Source of the DNA: Streptomyces althioticus
GTDB lineage: Bacteria; Actinomycetota; Actinomycetes; Streptomycetales; Streptomycetaceae
Length of the DNA stretch: 64,000 nucleotides
Assembly: GCA_014649355.1 (NCBI GenBank)
Contig: BMSW01000013.1
Coordinates: 62,001 to 126,000, forward strand
Direction: 5' to 3'
Below are positions 52,164-61,800 of this stretch, one piece after another (within the stretch, counting starts at the first letter, position 1; every line of letters starts with the position of its first letter). The notes under the pieces are model-generated. The model was given only the letters and a program-made list of their open reading frames with translations, had not been told where the DNA came from and did not search any database. The position numbers and the translations under genes were made by a program.

Positions 52164-52658
52164 ATGACCGCATACGAACTCGCCCAGGTGAACATCGCCC
52201 GGCTGAAGGCGCCGCTGGACACTCCCCTGCTGAAGGACTTCGTCGACAACCTCGACCCGGTCAACGCGGACGCGGACGCGGCCGGCGGTTTCGTGTGGCG
52301 GCTCCAGAGCGACGAGGGTGACGCCACGGCCATCTCCGTCTTCGACGACCCGTGGCTGATCGTCAACTTGTCGGTGTGGCGGGACACGGACGCGCTGACG
52401 GCGTTCATGTACCAGGGCCGGCACCGGGAGATGCTCGGCCGCAGGCGCGAGTGGTTCGAGCGCGTCGAGGAGGCCATGACCACGCTGTGGTGGGTGCCCG
52501 CGGGCCACCGCCCCACCGTCACGGAGGCCGAGGACCGGCTGCTGCACCTGCGCGCCCACGGCCCGACCCCGTACGCCTTCACCCTGCGCACCTCCTTCCC
52601 GCCCGGCGCGGCCGGGGGGACGCGGGGCGCGGACCGGCCGGCGACAAGTCCTGCGTGA
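52164..52658 (+). CDS. DUF3291 domain protein
   Basis: A 164-residue protein matching DUF3291 (AYELAQVNIARLKAPLDTPL, TAISVFDDPWLIVNLSVWRD, TTLWWVPAGHRPTVTEAEDR). Members are dimeric alpha-beta barrel proteins of unknown function, sometimes linked to antibiotic-type monooxygenases. It ends 80 bp before the AurF-like gene. Confidence 0.88.
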   Translation: MTAYELAQVNIARLKAPLDTPLLKDFVDNLDPVNADADAAGGFVWRLQSDEGDATAISVFDDPWLIVNLSVWRDTDALTAFMYQGRHREMLGRRREWFERVEEAMTTLWWVPAGHRPTVTEAEDRLLHLRAHGPTPYAFTLRTSFPPGAAGGTRGADRPATSPA

Positions 52659-52737
52659 GGGATTGACGGGCTTGCTGACAGGCAGTCTCATAAAGGTGAC
52701 CTGCCGGTAACCCGAGACGCCCCGAGGTGGAACCGTC

Positions 52738-53676
52738 ATGACGACCCTGTCGGAGACCGACGCGCTCGACGGCCTGCGGGACGCCCTCGGGCAGCTCAAG
52801 AACCGGGAGACGGTGGCCCTGCGGCTGCTGGAGTCCTCCGCGAAGCACTCCTTCGACCCGGACACGGAGCTCGACTGGGACGCGCCCTTCGAGGACGGGA
52901 AATGGTTCTGGCCGCCGGAGCTGGTGTCGCTGTACGGCACCCCGCTGTGGCGGCGGATGAGCGAGGAGCAGCGGATGCTGCTCTCCCGGCACGAGGCCGC
53001 CGCGCTCGCCTCCCTCGGCATCTGGTTCGAGCTGATCCTGATGCAGCTGCTGGTCCGTCACATCTACGACAAGTCCGCGACCAGCGCCCACGTGCGGTAC
53101 GCCCTCACCGAGATCGAGGACGAGTGCCGGCACTCCAAGATGTTCGCCCGGGTGATCGCGCACAGCGGCACCCCCTGGTACCCGGTGACCCGCGTCCACC
53201 ACAACCTGGGGCGCCTGTTCAAGACGATCTCCACCACGCCCGGCTCGTTCACCGCGACCCTCCTCGGCGAGGAGGTGCTGGACTGGATGCAGCGGCTGAC
53301 CTTCCCCGACGAGCGGGTGCAGCCGCTGATCCGGGGCGTCACGCGCATCCACGTGATCGAGGAGGCGCGGCACGTGCGGTACGCGCGTGAGGAGCTGCGG
53401 CGGCAGATGATGACCGCGCCGCGCTGGTCGCAGGAGTTCACCCGGGTCTCCTCGGGCGAGTTCGCGCGCGTGTTCTCGGTGGCGTTCGTGAACCCGGAGG
53501 TCTACACGAACGTCGGCCTGGACCGGCGCGAGGCGGTCGCCCAGGTGCGGGCGAGCGGTCACCGGCGCGAGGTGATGCAGCAGGGCGCGAAGAAGCTGAC
53601 GGACTTCCTCGACGACATCGGCGTGCTGCGAGGTGTGGGCCGCCGGCTCTGGCGCTCCTCCGGCCTGCTGGCCTGA
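52738..53676 (+). CDS. AurF-like diiron oxygenase
   Basis: A 312-residue ferritin-like diiron protein of the AurF/PABA N-oxygenase family. Metal-ligand helices include LTEIEDECRHSKMFARVIAH (ExxxxH) and IHVIEEARHVRYAREELRRQ. AurF makes nitro groups in antibiotic pathways, but many paralogues act in primary metabolism. It is adjacent to a divergently unrelated TetR gene 100 bp downstream on the same strand. Substrate unknown. Ribosome site GAGGTGG. Confidence 0.85.
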   Translation: MTTLSETDALDGLRDALGQLKNRETVALRLLESSAKHSFDPDTELDWDAPFEDGKWFWPPELVSLYGTPLWRRMSEEQRMLLSRHEAAALASLGIWFELILMQLLVRHIYDKSATSAHVRYALTEIEDECRHSKMFARVIAHSGTPWYPVTRVHHNLGRLFKTISTTPGSFTATLLGEEVLDWMQRLTFPDERVQPLIRGVTRIHVIEEARHVRYAREELRRQMMTAPRWSQEFTRVSSGEFARVFSVAFVNPEVYTNVGLDRREAVAQVRASGHRREVMQQGAKKLTDFLDDIGVLRGVGRRLWRSSGLLA

Positions 53677-53773
53677 CCAGGCGTTCCACCGGGCGGGCGC
53701 CCGAGGTCGGAATCCGGCCGGGGCGGGCGACCGCGCCCGGCGTGCGCCCGCCACGGCCGGTTACGCTGCGGGC

Positions 53774-54427
53774 ATGACCTCGCAGGCCTCCACCCCCGCC
53801 TACCGGCGCCTCAGCGTCGAGGAGCGCCGCAGCCAGCTGCTGGAGGCCGCGCTGTCCCTCTTCGCCCACCGGGCACCGGAGGAGGTGTCGCTGGACGACG
53901 TGGCGGAGGCCGCCGGTGTGTCGCGGCCCCTGGTCTACCGCTACTTCCCCGGCGGCAAGCAGCAGCTCTACGAGGCGGCCCTGAAGTCCGCCGCCGACGA
54001 GCTGCGCGACTGCTTCGACGAACCGGAGGAGGGCCCGCTGGTCCCCCGGCTGACCCGGGCCGTGGAGCGCTACCTCGACTTCGTCGGCCGGCACGACGCC
54101 GGATTCAGCGCCCTGCTCCAGGGCGGCAGCGTGGTGGAGACCTCCCGTACGACCGCGATCGTGGACGGGGTGCGGCGGGCCGCGGCCGAGCACATCCTGC
54201 GCCACCTCGGCGTGGAGGAGCCTGGGCCCCGGCTGCGGATGACCATCCGCATGTGGATCACGGCCGTGGAGGCCGCCTCCCTGATCTGGCTCGACGAGGA
54301 CAAGCAGCCGCCCCTGGAGGAGCTGCGGGACTGGCTGGTCGAGCAGTTCGTGGCGGTGCTGACGGTGACCGCGCGGCGGGACGCGCAGACCGACACCCTG
54401 GTGCAGGCGCTGGCCGCGGACCTGTGA
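53774..54427 (+). CDS. TetR-family transcriptional regulator
   Basis: A 217-residue repressor. The N-terminal helix-turn-helix reads SQLLEAALSLFAHRAPEEVS, then VSRPLVYRYFPGGKQQLYEA. The C-terminal ligand-binding domain is all helical. It may control the AurF-like gene, which lies just upstream, but no operator was identified. Confidence 0.92.
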   Translation: MTSQASTPAYRRLSVEERRSQLLEAALSLFAHRAPEEVSLDDVAEAAGVSRPLVYRYFPGGKQQLYEAALKSAADELRDCFDEPEEGPLVPRLTRAVERYLDFVGRHDAGFSALLQGGSVVETSRTTAIVDGVRRAAAEHILRHLGVEEPGPRLRMTIRMWITAVEAASLIWLDEDKQPPLEELRDWLVEQFVAVLTVTARRDAQTDTLVQALAADL

Positions 54428-54467
54428 CCTCGGGCCGGGGCCCCGGCCGATGGCCGAGACTGGTGGG

Positions 54468-54782
54468 GTGAAGAGCGAAGACACCCCCTTCGAGGGCGGC
54501 CCCATGGACGGGCGCGTCCTGCCCGTGCTGCTCGGCATGACCGGGCACCCGCCCAAGACGTACCGCATCCCGGTCCCCGCCCCGGACGGCGGCCCGCCCA
54601 CCGTGCTGGTGTACCGGAGGGTGCCGCGCGGGAGCGGCAGGCTCACCGGTCTGACCGCCCGCTGGAAGTACCTCTACGACCCCACCGGCCGGGCCGGGAG
54701 CGACCGCCGCTCGCCGTGGTCGAGGCCCGCGCCGCATCCGGACGCCACGCCGCAGGGCAAGCCGGACGACGCCGACGGGTGA
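54468..54782 (+). CDS. Hypothetical small protein
   Basis: About 104 residues, Pro/Arg-rich, with a compact middle (GRVLPVLLGMTGHPPKTYRI and TARWKYLYDPTGR). The GTG at 54468 (M-KSEDTPFEGGPMDG) is preferred; ATG at 54450 is possible. No motif known to me. It is likely cytosolic and real by codon pattern, and lies 103 bp before the NlpC gene. Confidence 0.6.
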   Translation: MKSEDTPFEGGPMDGRVLPVLLGMTGHPPKTYRIPVPAPDGGPPTVLVYRRVPRGSGRLTGLTARWKYLYDPTGRAGSDRRSPWSRPAPHPDATPQGKPDDADG

Positions 54783-54885
54783 CGCCGTTGCGCCGAACCG
54801 CGCACACTCGGCGAGCGGACCGCGCACGCCCCCCTGATGCTCGCGGTGCGGAGCGGACGAGCCGCCCCGCGTCGGAGGTGATGGC

Positions 54886-56055
54886 GTGTCAGGAATGCTT
54901 CTGCGTCTGGTGTGTACGGCGGCGCTGGCGGCCGGGACCGTGCTGGCGCCCCTGCCCGCGGCGGCCGTCCCGGAGCCGGGCGGCGGTGCCGCCGCGTCCG
55001 GCGGCCGCTCCGTCCCCGAGCTGCTGACGGATCTTCAGACTCTCTACCGGGAGGCCGAGAAGGCCACCGAGCGCTACAACGCCACCGAGGAGGCGCTGGA
55101 CGGGCAGCGCGCCACGACGGAGCGGCTGGAGAAGGCGCTGGCCCGCACCCGGCTCTCCCTCCACGACAGCAAGGGCGCCGCCGGACGGCTCGCCCGGCAG
55201 CAGTACCAGTCGCTGAGCGGCCTCTCCCCCTACGTCCGTCTGCTGCTGGCGCGCGACCCGCAGCGGGCGCTGGAGCAGGGGCATGTGATCGGGCAGCTCG
55301 CGCGGGAGCGGGCGCACACCGTGGGCCGGCTGACCGGGGACACGAAAGAGGCCGACGAGCTCGCGCGCCGGGCGCGCAAGGCGCTGGACGCGCGGATCGC
55401 GCTCACCGAGCGGCGCCGGAAGGAGCGCGACCAGGTGGTGGAACGGCTCCGGGACGTCGAGGAGTTGCTGGCGTCGCTCACCCGGGAGCAGCTCGCGGAG
55501 CTGGCCGAGCTGGAGCGGAGCCGGGTCGACGAGGCGCAGCGGGAGCTGGTGGCGTCCGGCGCGCTGAGCGGCGCCAACGCCCCGTCCGCCGCCGGTGAGC
55601 GGGCCGTGCGGTACGCGGTGGAGCAGCTCGGCAAGCCGTACGAGTGGGGCGCGGAGGGCCCGGAGACGTACGACTGCTCGGGGCTCACCTCCGAGGCGTG
55701 GCGGGCGGCCGGCGCGGAGGTGCCGCGGACCAGCCAGGAGCAATGGGCGCGGCTGGAGCGGATCGACCTGGTGGACCTGCGGCCGGGCGACCTCGTCGTG
55801 TACTTCCACGACGCCACGCACGTCGCCCTGTACCTGGGCGACGGGATGGTGGTGCAGGCGCCGCGGCCCGGCGCGCGGATCAAGGTGTCGCCGATCGCGG
55901 CCAATCCGGTGCTGGGCGCGGTGCGGCCCGACCCCGGCGGGGAGCCCTTGGGGCACTATGTGCCGCCGGAGCTCCCCGAGGGGGCGACGGACGGGTCCGA
56001 CGAGGGGTACGGCGCCGTCTACGCGCCGGCCGCGCCGGAGACCTCGGCCAGGTAG
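54886..56055 (+). CDS. Secreted NlpC/P60 endopeptidase with coiled coil
   Basis: A 389-residue exported cell-wall hydrolase. A signal peptide (ALAAGTVLAPLPAAAVPE) is followed by a long coiled coil (about 40-230) and a C-terminal NlpC/P60 domain with Cys in YDCSGLTSEAW, His in DATHVALYLGDG and the third catalytic residue region VVQAPRPGARIKVS. It cuts peptidoglycan peptides; the coiled coil probably controls activity, as in RipA-like proteins. The last 37 bp overlap the convergent monooxygenase gene. Confidence 0.92.
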   Translation: MSGMLLRLVCTAALAAGTVLAPLPAAAVPEPGGGAAASGGRSVPELLTDLQTLYREAEKATERYNATEEALDGQRATTERLEKALARTRLSLHDSKGAAGRLARQQYQSLSGLSPYVRLLLARDPQRALEQGHVIGQLARERAHTVGRLTGDTKEADELARRARKALDARIALTERRRKERDQVVERLRDVEELLASLTREQLAELAELERSRVDEAQRELVASGALSGANAPSAAGERAVRYAVEQLGKPYEWGAEGPETYDCSGLTSEAWRAAGAEVPRTSQEQWARLERIDLVDLRPGDLVVYFHDATHVALYLGDGMVVQAPRPGARIKVSPIAANPVLGAVRPDPGGEPLGHYVPPELPEGATDGSDEGYGAVYAPAAPETSAR

Positions 56056-57281
56056 GCGTTCGTCTTGTCCGGCTCGTAGAAGAAGTTCTCGAAGTCGGCC
56101 GGGTTGTCGAAGCCGTTGGCGAAGCGGTCGGCGACGGGCTGGAGCTGGCCGGCGGCGCCGATCAGGTTCAGGACGTGCTCCGGCGGCGGGGCCAGCATGG
56201 CGTTCGTCCACTTGGTGACGTGCTGGGCGGTGTCCCAGTAGCGGTCGAAGGTCTGCCGCATCCAGTCCTCGTCGAACGGCTTGTCGCCGTGCTCGAGGAT
56301 CGAGGCGAGGTAGGCGGCGGCGCACTTGGACGCGGAGTTGGAGCCCTGCCCGGTGATCGGGTCGTTGGCGACGACGACGTCGGCGACGCCCAGCACCAGA
56401 CCGCCCGAGGGCAGCCGGCCGATGGGGTTGCGGACGGTCGGGGCGTAGCGGCCGGCCAGGGTGCCGCCGGCGTCGGTCAGTTCGACCTTGGTGGCGCGCG
56501 CGTACTCCCAGGGCAGGAACTTCTCCATCAGCTCCAGGGTCAGGGAGAGGTGCTCGGCCGGGTCCTTGACGTCCGCGAACGCGTCGAGCGGGCCGCCGGG
56601 GACGCCCTCCCAGAACAGGATGTCGGCGCGGCCGGACGTGGTGTACGTCGGCATGATGAACATCTCGCCGACGCCCGGGACCAGGTTGCAGCGGACGGCC
56701 TCGGTGTCCGGGTGCTCCGGACGCGGGCCCATGCCGTGCACGTAGGCGACGGCGAGGGCGCGCTGCGGGGTGCTGTACGGGGAGCGCTCGGGGTCGCGGG
56801 AGAACATCTGCACCAGCTCGCCCTTGCCCGCGGCGATGAGCACCAGGTCGTAGGTGCGGGAGAGGTAGTCGAGGTCGCCGACGGCCGCGCCGTGGATGAC
56901 GAGCTGTCCGCCGCGCTGCGCGAAGGTCTCCATCCAGCCGGCCATCTTGACCCGCTGGTCCACCGACTGCGCGAACCCGTCGAGGCGGCCCAGCCAGTCG
57001 ATCGCCCGCTGCGAGGGGCCCGGGTCGAAGGAGCCGGGGGCGGCGACGGAGACACCGAGGCCCTGGATCTTCGGGGCCTGCGACTCCCAGAAGTTCAGCT
57101 CGAGGTCGCGCTCGTGCTGCAGCGCGGTGTGGAACATGCACTGCGTCGACATGACCCGTCCGGTGCGGATCTCGTCCGCGGTCCGGTTGGACATGAGGGT
57201 GACCTCGTACCCGTGCGACTGGAGTCCCAGGGCGAGCTGGAGACCGGACTGGCCGGCCCCGACGACGAGTATCTTCCGCAT
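56019..57281 (-). CDS. Styrene/indole-monooxygenase-like flavoprotein
   Basis: A 420-residue FAD protein. The N-terminal Rossmann motif is ILVVGAGQSGLQLALGLQSH, and the C-terminal half holds GLVLGVADVVVANDPITGQG. It resembles StyA, the epoxidase of two-component styrene monooxygenases, but no flavin reductase (StyB) is adjacent. It is directly downstream of cvnD on the same strand, 22 bp away, so it belongs to the conservon transcript; similar genes follow some conservons. Substrate unknown. Confidence 0.9.
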   Translation of the reverse strand: MRKILVVGAGQSGLQLALGLQSHGYEVTLMSNRTADEIRTGRVMSTQCMFHTALQHERDLELNFWESQAPKIQGLGVSVAAPGSFDPGPSQRAIDWLGRLDGFAQSVDQRVKMAGWMETFAQRGGQLVIHGAAVGDLDYLSRTYDLVLIAAGKGELVQMFSRDPERSPYSTPQRALAVAYVHGMGPRPEHPDTEAVRCNLVPGVGEMFIMPTYTTSGRADILFWEGVPGGPLDAFADVKDPAEHLSLTLELMEKFLPWEYARATKVELTDAGGTLAGRYAPTVRNPIGRLPSGGLVLGVADVVVANDPITGQGSNSASKCAAAYLASILEHGDKPFDEDWMRQTFDRYWDTAQHVTKWTNAMLAPPPEHVLNLIGAAGQLQPVADRFANGFDNPADFENFFYEPDKTNAYLAEVSGAAGA

Positions 57282-57303
57282 ACGGGGGACGCTCCTAAGG
57301 GGG

Positions 57304-57942
57304 CTACTCGGGGGTTTCGTCGAGCGCGTGGCCCACGAGGGACAAGAGGGTCTCGATGACCGAGATCCGGCGGCGCGCATCCATGATCATGACAGGTATG
57401 TGCGCGGGGATCGTGAGGGCCTCCCGCACGTCCTCCGGTTCGTACCGCTCAGTGCCGTCGAAGTGGTTCACGGCCACGAGGTACGGCAGTCCGCAACTCT
57501 CGAAGTAGTCCAGCGCGGGCCAGCAGTCCTTCAGCCTGCGGGTGTCGGCCAGCACCACGGCGCCGATCGCGCCGCGCACCAGGTCGTCCCACATGAACCA
57601 GAACCGCTGCTGGCCGGGCGTGCCGAACAGGTACAGCACCAGGTCGTCGTCGAGCGTGATGCGCCCGAAGTCCATGGCCACGGTGGTGGTCGACTTGCCC
57701 GGCGTGGCGGTGAGGTCGTCGGTGCCCTCGCTCGCCTCGGTCATCAGCGCCTCGGTCTGCAGAGGCGTGATCTCCGAGACGGAGCCGACGAGGGTGGTCT
57801 TGCCGACGCCGAAACCGCCGGCCACGACTATTTTCGTGGCGATCGGCGCCCGGGTGGGGTCCGTCTGCCACGGCAGCAGGGGCTCGTCCCCCTCGACGAG
57901 CGGGGTGACGCCGGGTGCGGCGTCAGAGACGGCGGAGTCCAC
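57304..57942 (-). CDS. cvnD: Conservon GTPase CvnD
   Basis: A 212-residue small Ras-like GTPase of the conservon system. Walker A AGGFGVGKTT is at about residues 41-50; G3 is FGTPGQ and the base-specificity region is AVNHFDG. It overlaps cvnC by 20 bp. In S. coelicolor conservon proteins assemble at the membrane as a G-protein-like complex and influence development and antibiotics. The output here may be the monooxygenase that follows. Confidence 0.94.
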   Translation of the reverse strand: MDSAVSDAAPGVTPLVEGDEPLLPWQTDPTRAPIATKIVVAGGFGVGKTTLVGSVSEITPLQTEALMTEASEGTDDLTATPGKSTTTVAMDFGRITLDDDLVLYLFGTPGQQRFWFMWDDLVRGAIGAVVLADTRRLKDCWPALDYFESCGLPYLVAVNHFDGTERYEPEDVREALTIPAHIPVMIMDARRRISVIETLLSLVGHALDETPE

Positions 57943-58351
57943 TCAGCACCCTTTCCAGCAGCGCGCGGTCCGGGCGGCCCGTGCCGTGGCCGGTCCCCGT
58001 CCCGTAGACACGGATCTTTCCCTGGTCCGCGAGGTCGCTCAGCAGGACGCGGACCACGCCGAGCGGCATGTGCAGCAGCGCGGCGATCTCGGCCACCGTC
58101 CGCATGCGGCGGCACAGTTCGACGATGGCGCGCACCTCGGGCATGACCCGGGCGAGGCCGCCGGAGGTGAGTTCCTTGCGGTTCTCGGCGGCCTCCAGCG
58201 CGGCCGTGCCGGCGGTGGCGCCGACGAACGTCTCGACCAGCAGCACGTGGCCGAAGCGGGTGCGGCCCCCGGTGAGCGAGTAGGGGCGCACGCGGGCGGG
58301 TTTACGGTCCCCGCCGCGGACGGGGAGGTGTTTCCTCTGGGCGCTGGTCAT
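57923..58351 (-). CDS. cvnC: Conservon DUF742 protein CvnC
   Basis: A 142-residue DUF742 protein. Its signature includes VRPYSLTGGRTR at the N-terminus and AEIAALLHMPLGVVRVLLSD, a winged-helix-like pattern. CvnC links CvnB and CvnD in the complex. It starts four bases before the cvnB stop (ATGA). Confidence 0.93.
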   Translation of the reverse strand: MTSAQRKHLPVRGGDRKPARVRPYSLTGGRTRFGHVLLVETFVGATAGTAALEAAENRKELTSGGLARVMPEVRAIVELCRRMRTVAEIAALLHMPLGVVRVLLSDLADQGKIRVYGTGTGHGTGRPDRALLERVLSGLRRL

Positions 58352-58866
58352 CGGGGGCTCCCGGCGGACTCGTGCTCCGCGCCTTTCGCGGTCTCCAGGT
58401 TCCGGCGGAGCTCGCTGCGGAGGTCGGGGGTCAGGACGTGGCCGGCGCGGCCGACGAACAGAGCCATGTGGTACGCCACGACGCTCATGTCGCAGTCCGC
58501 CGACCCGTGCACGCCGAGCAGCGAGCCGTCGCTGATCGACATCACGAAGAGGCTGCCCTCGTCCATGGCGACCATCGTGTGCTTGACCGGGCCGTAGTCC
58601 ATCAGCTTCGAGGCGCCGACGGTGAGGCTGCCGATGCCGGACACGACGGTGGCCAGGTCGGCGGAGGAGCCGCGCGGGCCCCGCCCCTGCGCGCCCGGGC
58701 CGCTGCGGGCGCGGGCGAGCGTCTCGTCCGAGGAGAGGAGCAGCAGGCCGTCGGAGGAGACCACGGCGACGGACTGGATGCCGGGCACCTCCTCGACGAG
58801 GTTCGTCAGCAGCCAGTGCAGGTTGCGGGCCTCACTGCTCAGTCCGAAGGTACTGGGCGCGGTCAA
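58348..58866 (-). CDS. cvnB: Conservon roadblock/LC7 protein CvnB
   Basis: A 172-residue roadblock/LC7 protein (LHWLLTNLVEEVPGIQSVAV, SLFVMSISDGSLLGVHGSAD). It is thought to regulate the CvnD GTPase. The TTG start overlaps the cvnA stop (TTGA). Confidence 0.93.
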   Translation of the reverse strand: MTAPSTFGLSSEARNLHWLLTNLVEEVPGIQSVAVVSSDGLLLLSSDETLARARSGPGAQGRGPRGSSADLATVVSGIGSLTVGASKLMDYGPVKHTMVAMDEGSLFVMSISDGSLLGVHGSADCDMSVVAYHMALFVGRAGHVLTPDLRSELRRNLETAKGAEHESAGSPR

Positions 58867-61800
58867 CTGCTTGCCTCCTCGACAGTGCCCCCCGTGGCTT
58901 CTTCGGTTGTGTCGTCCCCGCGGGACCGCTCGGCCGCCAGCTCCGCCTCGACGTCCCGCCGCCCGGCGTCCGCGCCCCGGCGGAACCCGCCGAGCCGCTT
59001 GCGCAGGGCCTCGGCGTCCACCGAACCGGACCGCGGCCGCGGGGGAGCGACCGGCGCGGTGATCTTCGGCGTCCGCTTCGGGAGCCCCTTGGCGGTGACG
59101 GGCTCGTCGTCGCCGGCCCCGTCCCCGGCCCCGTCGGCCACCCGCGCGTGCTCGGGCTCGCCGGCGGGGGTGTCGGGGGCGGGAGCGCCGGGGGCGGGGG
59201 CCCCGGGTGCCGGTGCGGTGGGCTCGGGGGCGGGGGCCCCGGGCGCCGGTGCGGTGGACTCGGGGGCGGGGCCGCCGGGTGCCGGTGCGGTGGACTCGGG
59301 GGCGGGGGCCCCGGGTGCCGGTGCGGTTTGGGGCGCAGGTTCGGGGGTCCCCGGTGCCGGTGCGGTGGACTCGGGGGCGAGGCCGCCGGGTGCCGCCGGT
59401 GCCGCTCCGGGCGCGGGGGCTTCAGGCGCGGGTCCGGGGGTCCCCGGTGCCGGTGCGGTGGACTCGGGGGCGAGGCCGCCGGGTGCCGGTGCCGCTTCGG
59501 GCGCGGGTGTAGACGTGGGCGCGTGCCCGGCGCCGGGGCGTACGTCCTCGTCGGCGGGCGCGGCCGATCCGGCGCCGTGCCCTTCGGCGGCCGGGGCACG
59601 GCCGTCCGGCTGCGCCGGGATGAACAGCTCCATGGTGGTCTCGGCGAGCCGCTCCGCGGGGGCCTCCGGCTCACCGGACCGGGCAGGCGGAACGTCGTGC
59701 GACCGAGCCTCGTCGACACCGGCGGGTACGCCGGGTGCGGCGGGCCCGTTCTGTCCGGCGGTGCCGGCGGCAGGACCGGCCTCCCCCAGGTCGGCTGAGA
59801 TCGAGGAGGCGCCGGTCTGCGGCTCCTCCGCAGCAGCAGGTGCGGTCCCGTCCGTCGCCGGCTCGACGGCAGCGCCGGGAGCAGTCCCGTGCTCCGCGGG
59901 CGGGGCAGCGGCATCCGTCCGGCCGTCGGCGGGGACGCCTGGAGTCGCCGCGTCCGACGGCGCGGGTGCTCCGGCCTGCTGCTGCGGCCCTTCCGGCGCG
60001 ACCCGGACGCCTTCGTGCAGGCCGGCCGACGCGGCAGCGTCCTCCCGGTCCGCAACGGGGGTGGGGGCAGAAGCCGGCGCGGGGTCCGCGGCAGGCGCCC
60101 CGGTCGAGTGTGCGGGAGCGCCCGCCTGCGGCGGCTCCGAGGCGGCGCCGGGAGCAGTCCCGTGCGGGGCCGACGGGGCCGGGGCCGACGGGCCCTCCTC
60201 GGACTCGGCCGCCGGGGCGGCGTCCGGATGGGTGGTGGCGTGGGCGGAGCCCGGAGCATCCGCCTCCGCCTCCGCTCGGGCCTCGATGGAGCGTTCCGCC
60301 AGGTCGACCAAGGGGTCGCCCGACGTGCCGCGGCCGCGCAGGACGTTGGAGTTGGCCTCCGCGTCGGCGCCCGGCAGGGACACCGTGTGGGCGGAGCCCG
60401 GGACGGACGCGGGGACGGCCGTGGGGGTGGCAGGCGCCAGAAGAGGGTCCGGCAGGACGACCACCGCGGCGATCCCGCCCTGCTTCTGCTTGCGCAGCTG
60501 CACCCGCACCCCGTGCCGGTGGGCGAGCCGGGCGACGACGTACAGGCCGAGGCCGAGACCCTCCTCGGACTCGGCGTCGTACGCGGCCTCCGGGTCGAAC
60601 TCGGAGAGCCGCGTGTTGAGCCGCTCCAGCCGGTCCTCGGCCATGCCGATGCCCTCGTCCTGCACGGAGAGCATCACCTCGCCGTTCTCCATCAGCCAGG
60701 CGGAGACCTCGACGGGCATGTCCGGCGGGGAGAACGCGGTGGCGTTCTCCATCAGTTCGGCGAGCAGGTGGGACAGGTCGTCCGCGGCGAACCCGGCGAT
60801 GTGCGCGTGCGGCGGCAGCGCCGCGATCCGCACCCGCTCGTACCGCTCGATCTCGCTGACCGCGGCCCGTACGACGTCGACCAGCGGGACCGGGCCGGCC
60901 GTGTGCCGGCCGTGCTCGGTGCCGGCGAGGACCAGCAGGTTCTCGCTGTGCCGGCGCATGACCGTGGCGAAGTGGTCGAGCTTGAACAGCGTGGCCAGGC
61001 GGTCCGGGTCGTCCTCCCGCTCCTCCAGGCCCTCGATGACGCCGAGCTGCCGCTCGACCAGGCCGAGGGTGCGCAGGGCGAGGTTGACGAAGGTGCCGCC
61101 GATGCTGTGCCGCATCCGCTCCATATGGGCGGTGGCCTCGGCGAGTTCGCCGCGCAGCTCCTCGCGGGCGTCGGCCATCTTCTGCCGCTGTCCGACGAGG
61201 TGCTTGCGGTCGGCCTCCAGCGTGGCGATCCGCTGCGCGAGTGAGGCGGCGTGGGCGTGCAGGGCGTTGACGGAGCGGACGACCTGGGCGAACTCGTCGT
61301 TGCGGCCGGTGAAGGTGATCGGCTCCTCGGCGGCCGGGTCCTCCGCCTCGGCGAGCCGGGCGGAGCCGCGGCGCAGCACCGACAGGGGCCGGGTGAGGGT
61401 GCGGGCCATCGCGGTGGCGACGCCGACCGAGAGCAGCAGCAGGGCGCCGAGGACGGCGATGCGGATCTCCAGCTCGGTGACGTCCTCGTCGCGGAGCTGG
61501 GCGAGGTCCTTGGTGCGCTGCTCGAACAGCGAGGCCTCGACGCCGCGCATCATGTCGATCCGCGCGGTGAGCGCCGCCGCGAGCTTCTTGGGGCTGGTCT
61601 TGATCTCGCCGTCGGAGAGGGTCGGCTTGTCGGTGAGCTTCCCGAGGTACTTGTCGGCGGTGTCGACCTCGGGACCGGTGACCGTGGAGTCGTAGGAGGC
61701 GCGGGCGGCCTTCGGGGCGGCGTCGCGGAAGTCGGCGAGGGCCGCGTCGGAGCGGACGCGGGCCTGGAGCGCGGCGGCCGACAGCGCGTCACGCCGCTCC

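Noticed and set aside
54783..54885. Cyclic-di-AMP (ydaO) riboswitch before the NlpC gene
   Set aside because: Such riboswitches precede many Streptomyces wall-hydrolase genes, but this gap is only about 100 bp and lacks the conserved core.
58372..61695. 1107-codon plus-strand open frame
   Set aside because: It is antisense to cvnB and cvnA; its low-complexity Ser/Gly/Ala product mirrors the opposite-strand repeats.
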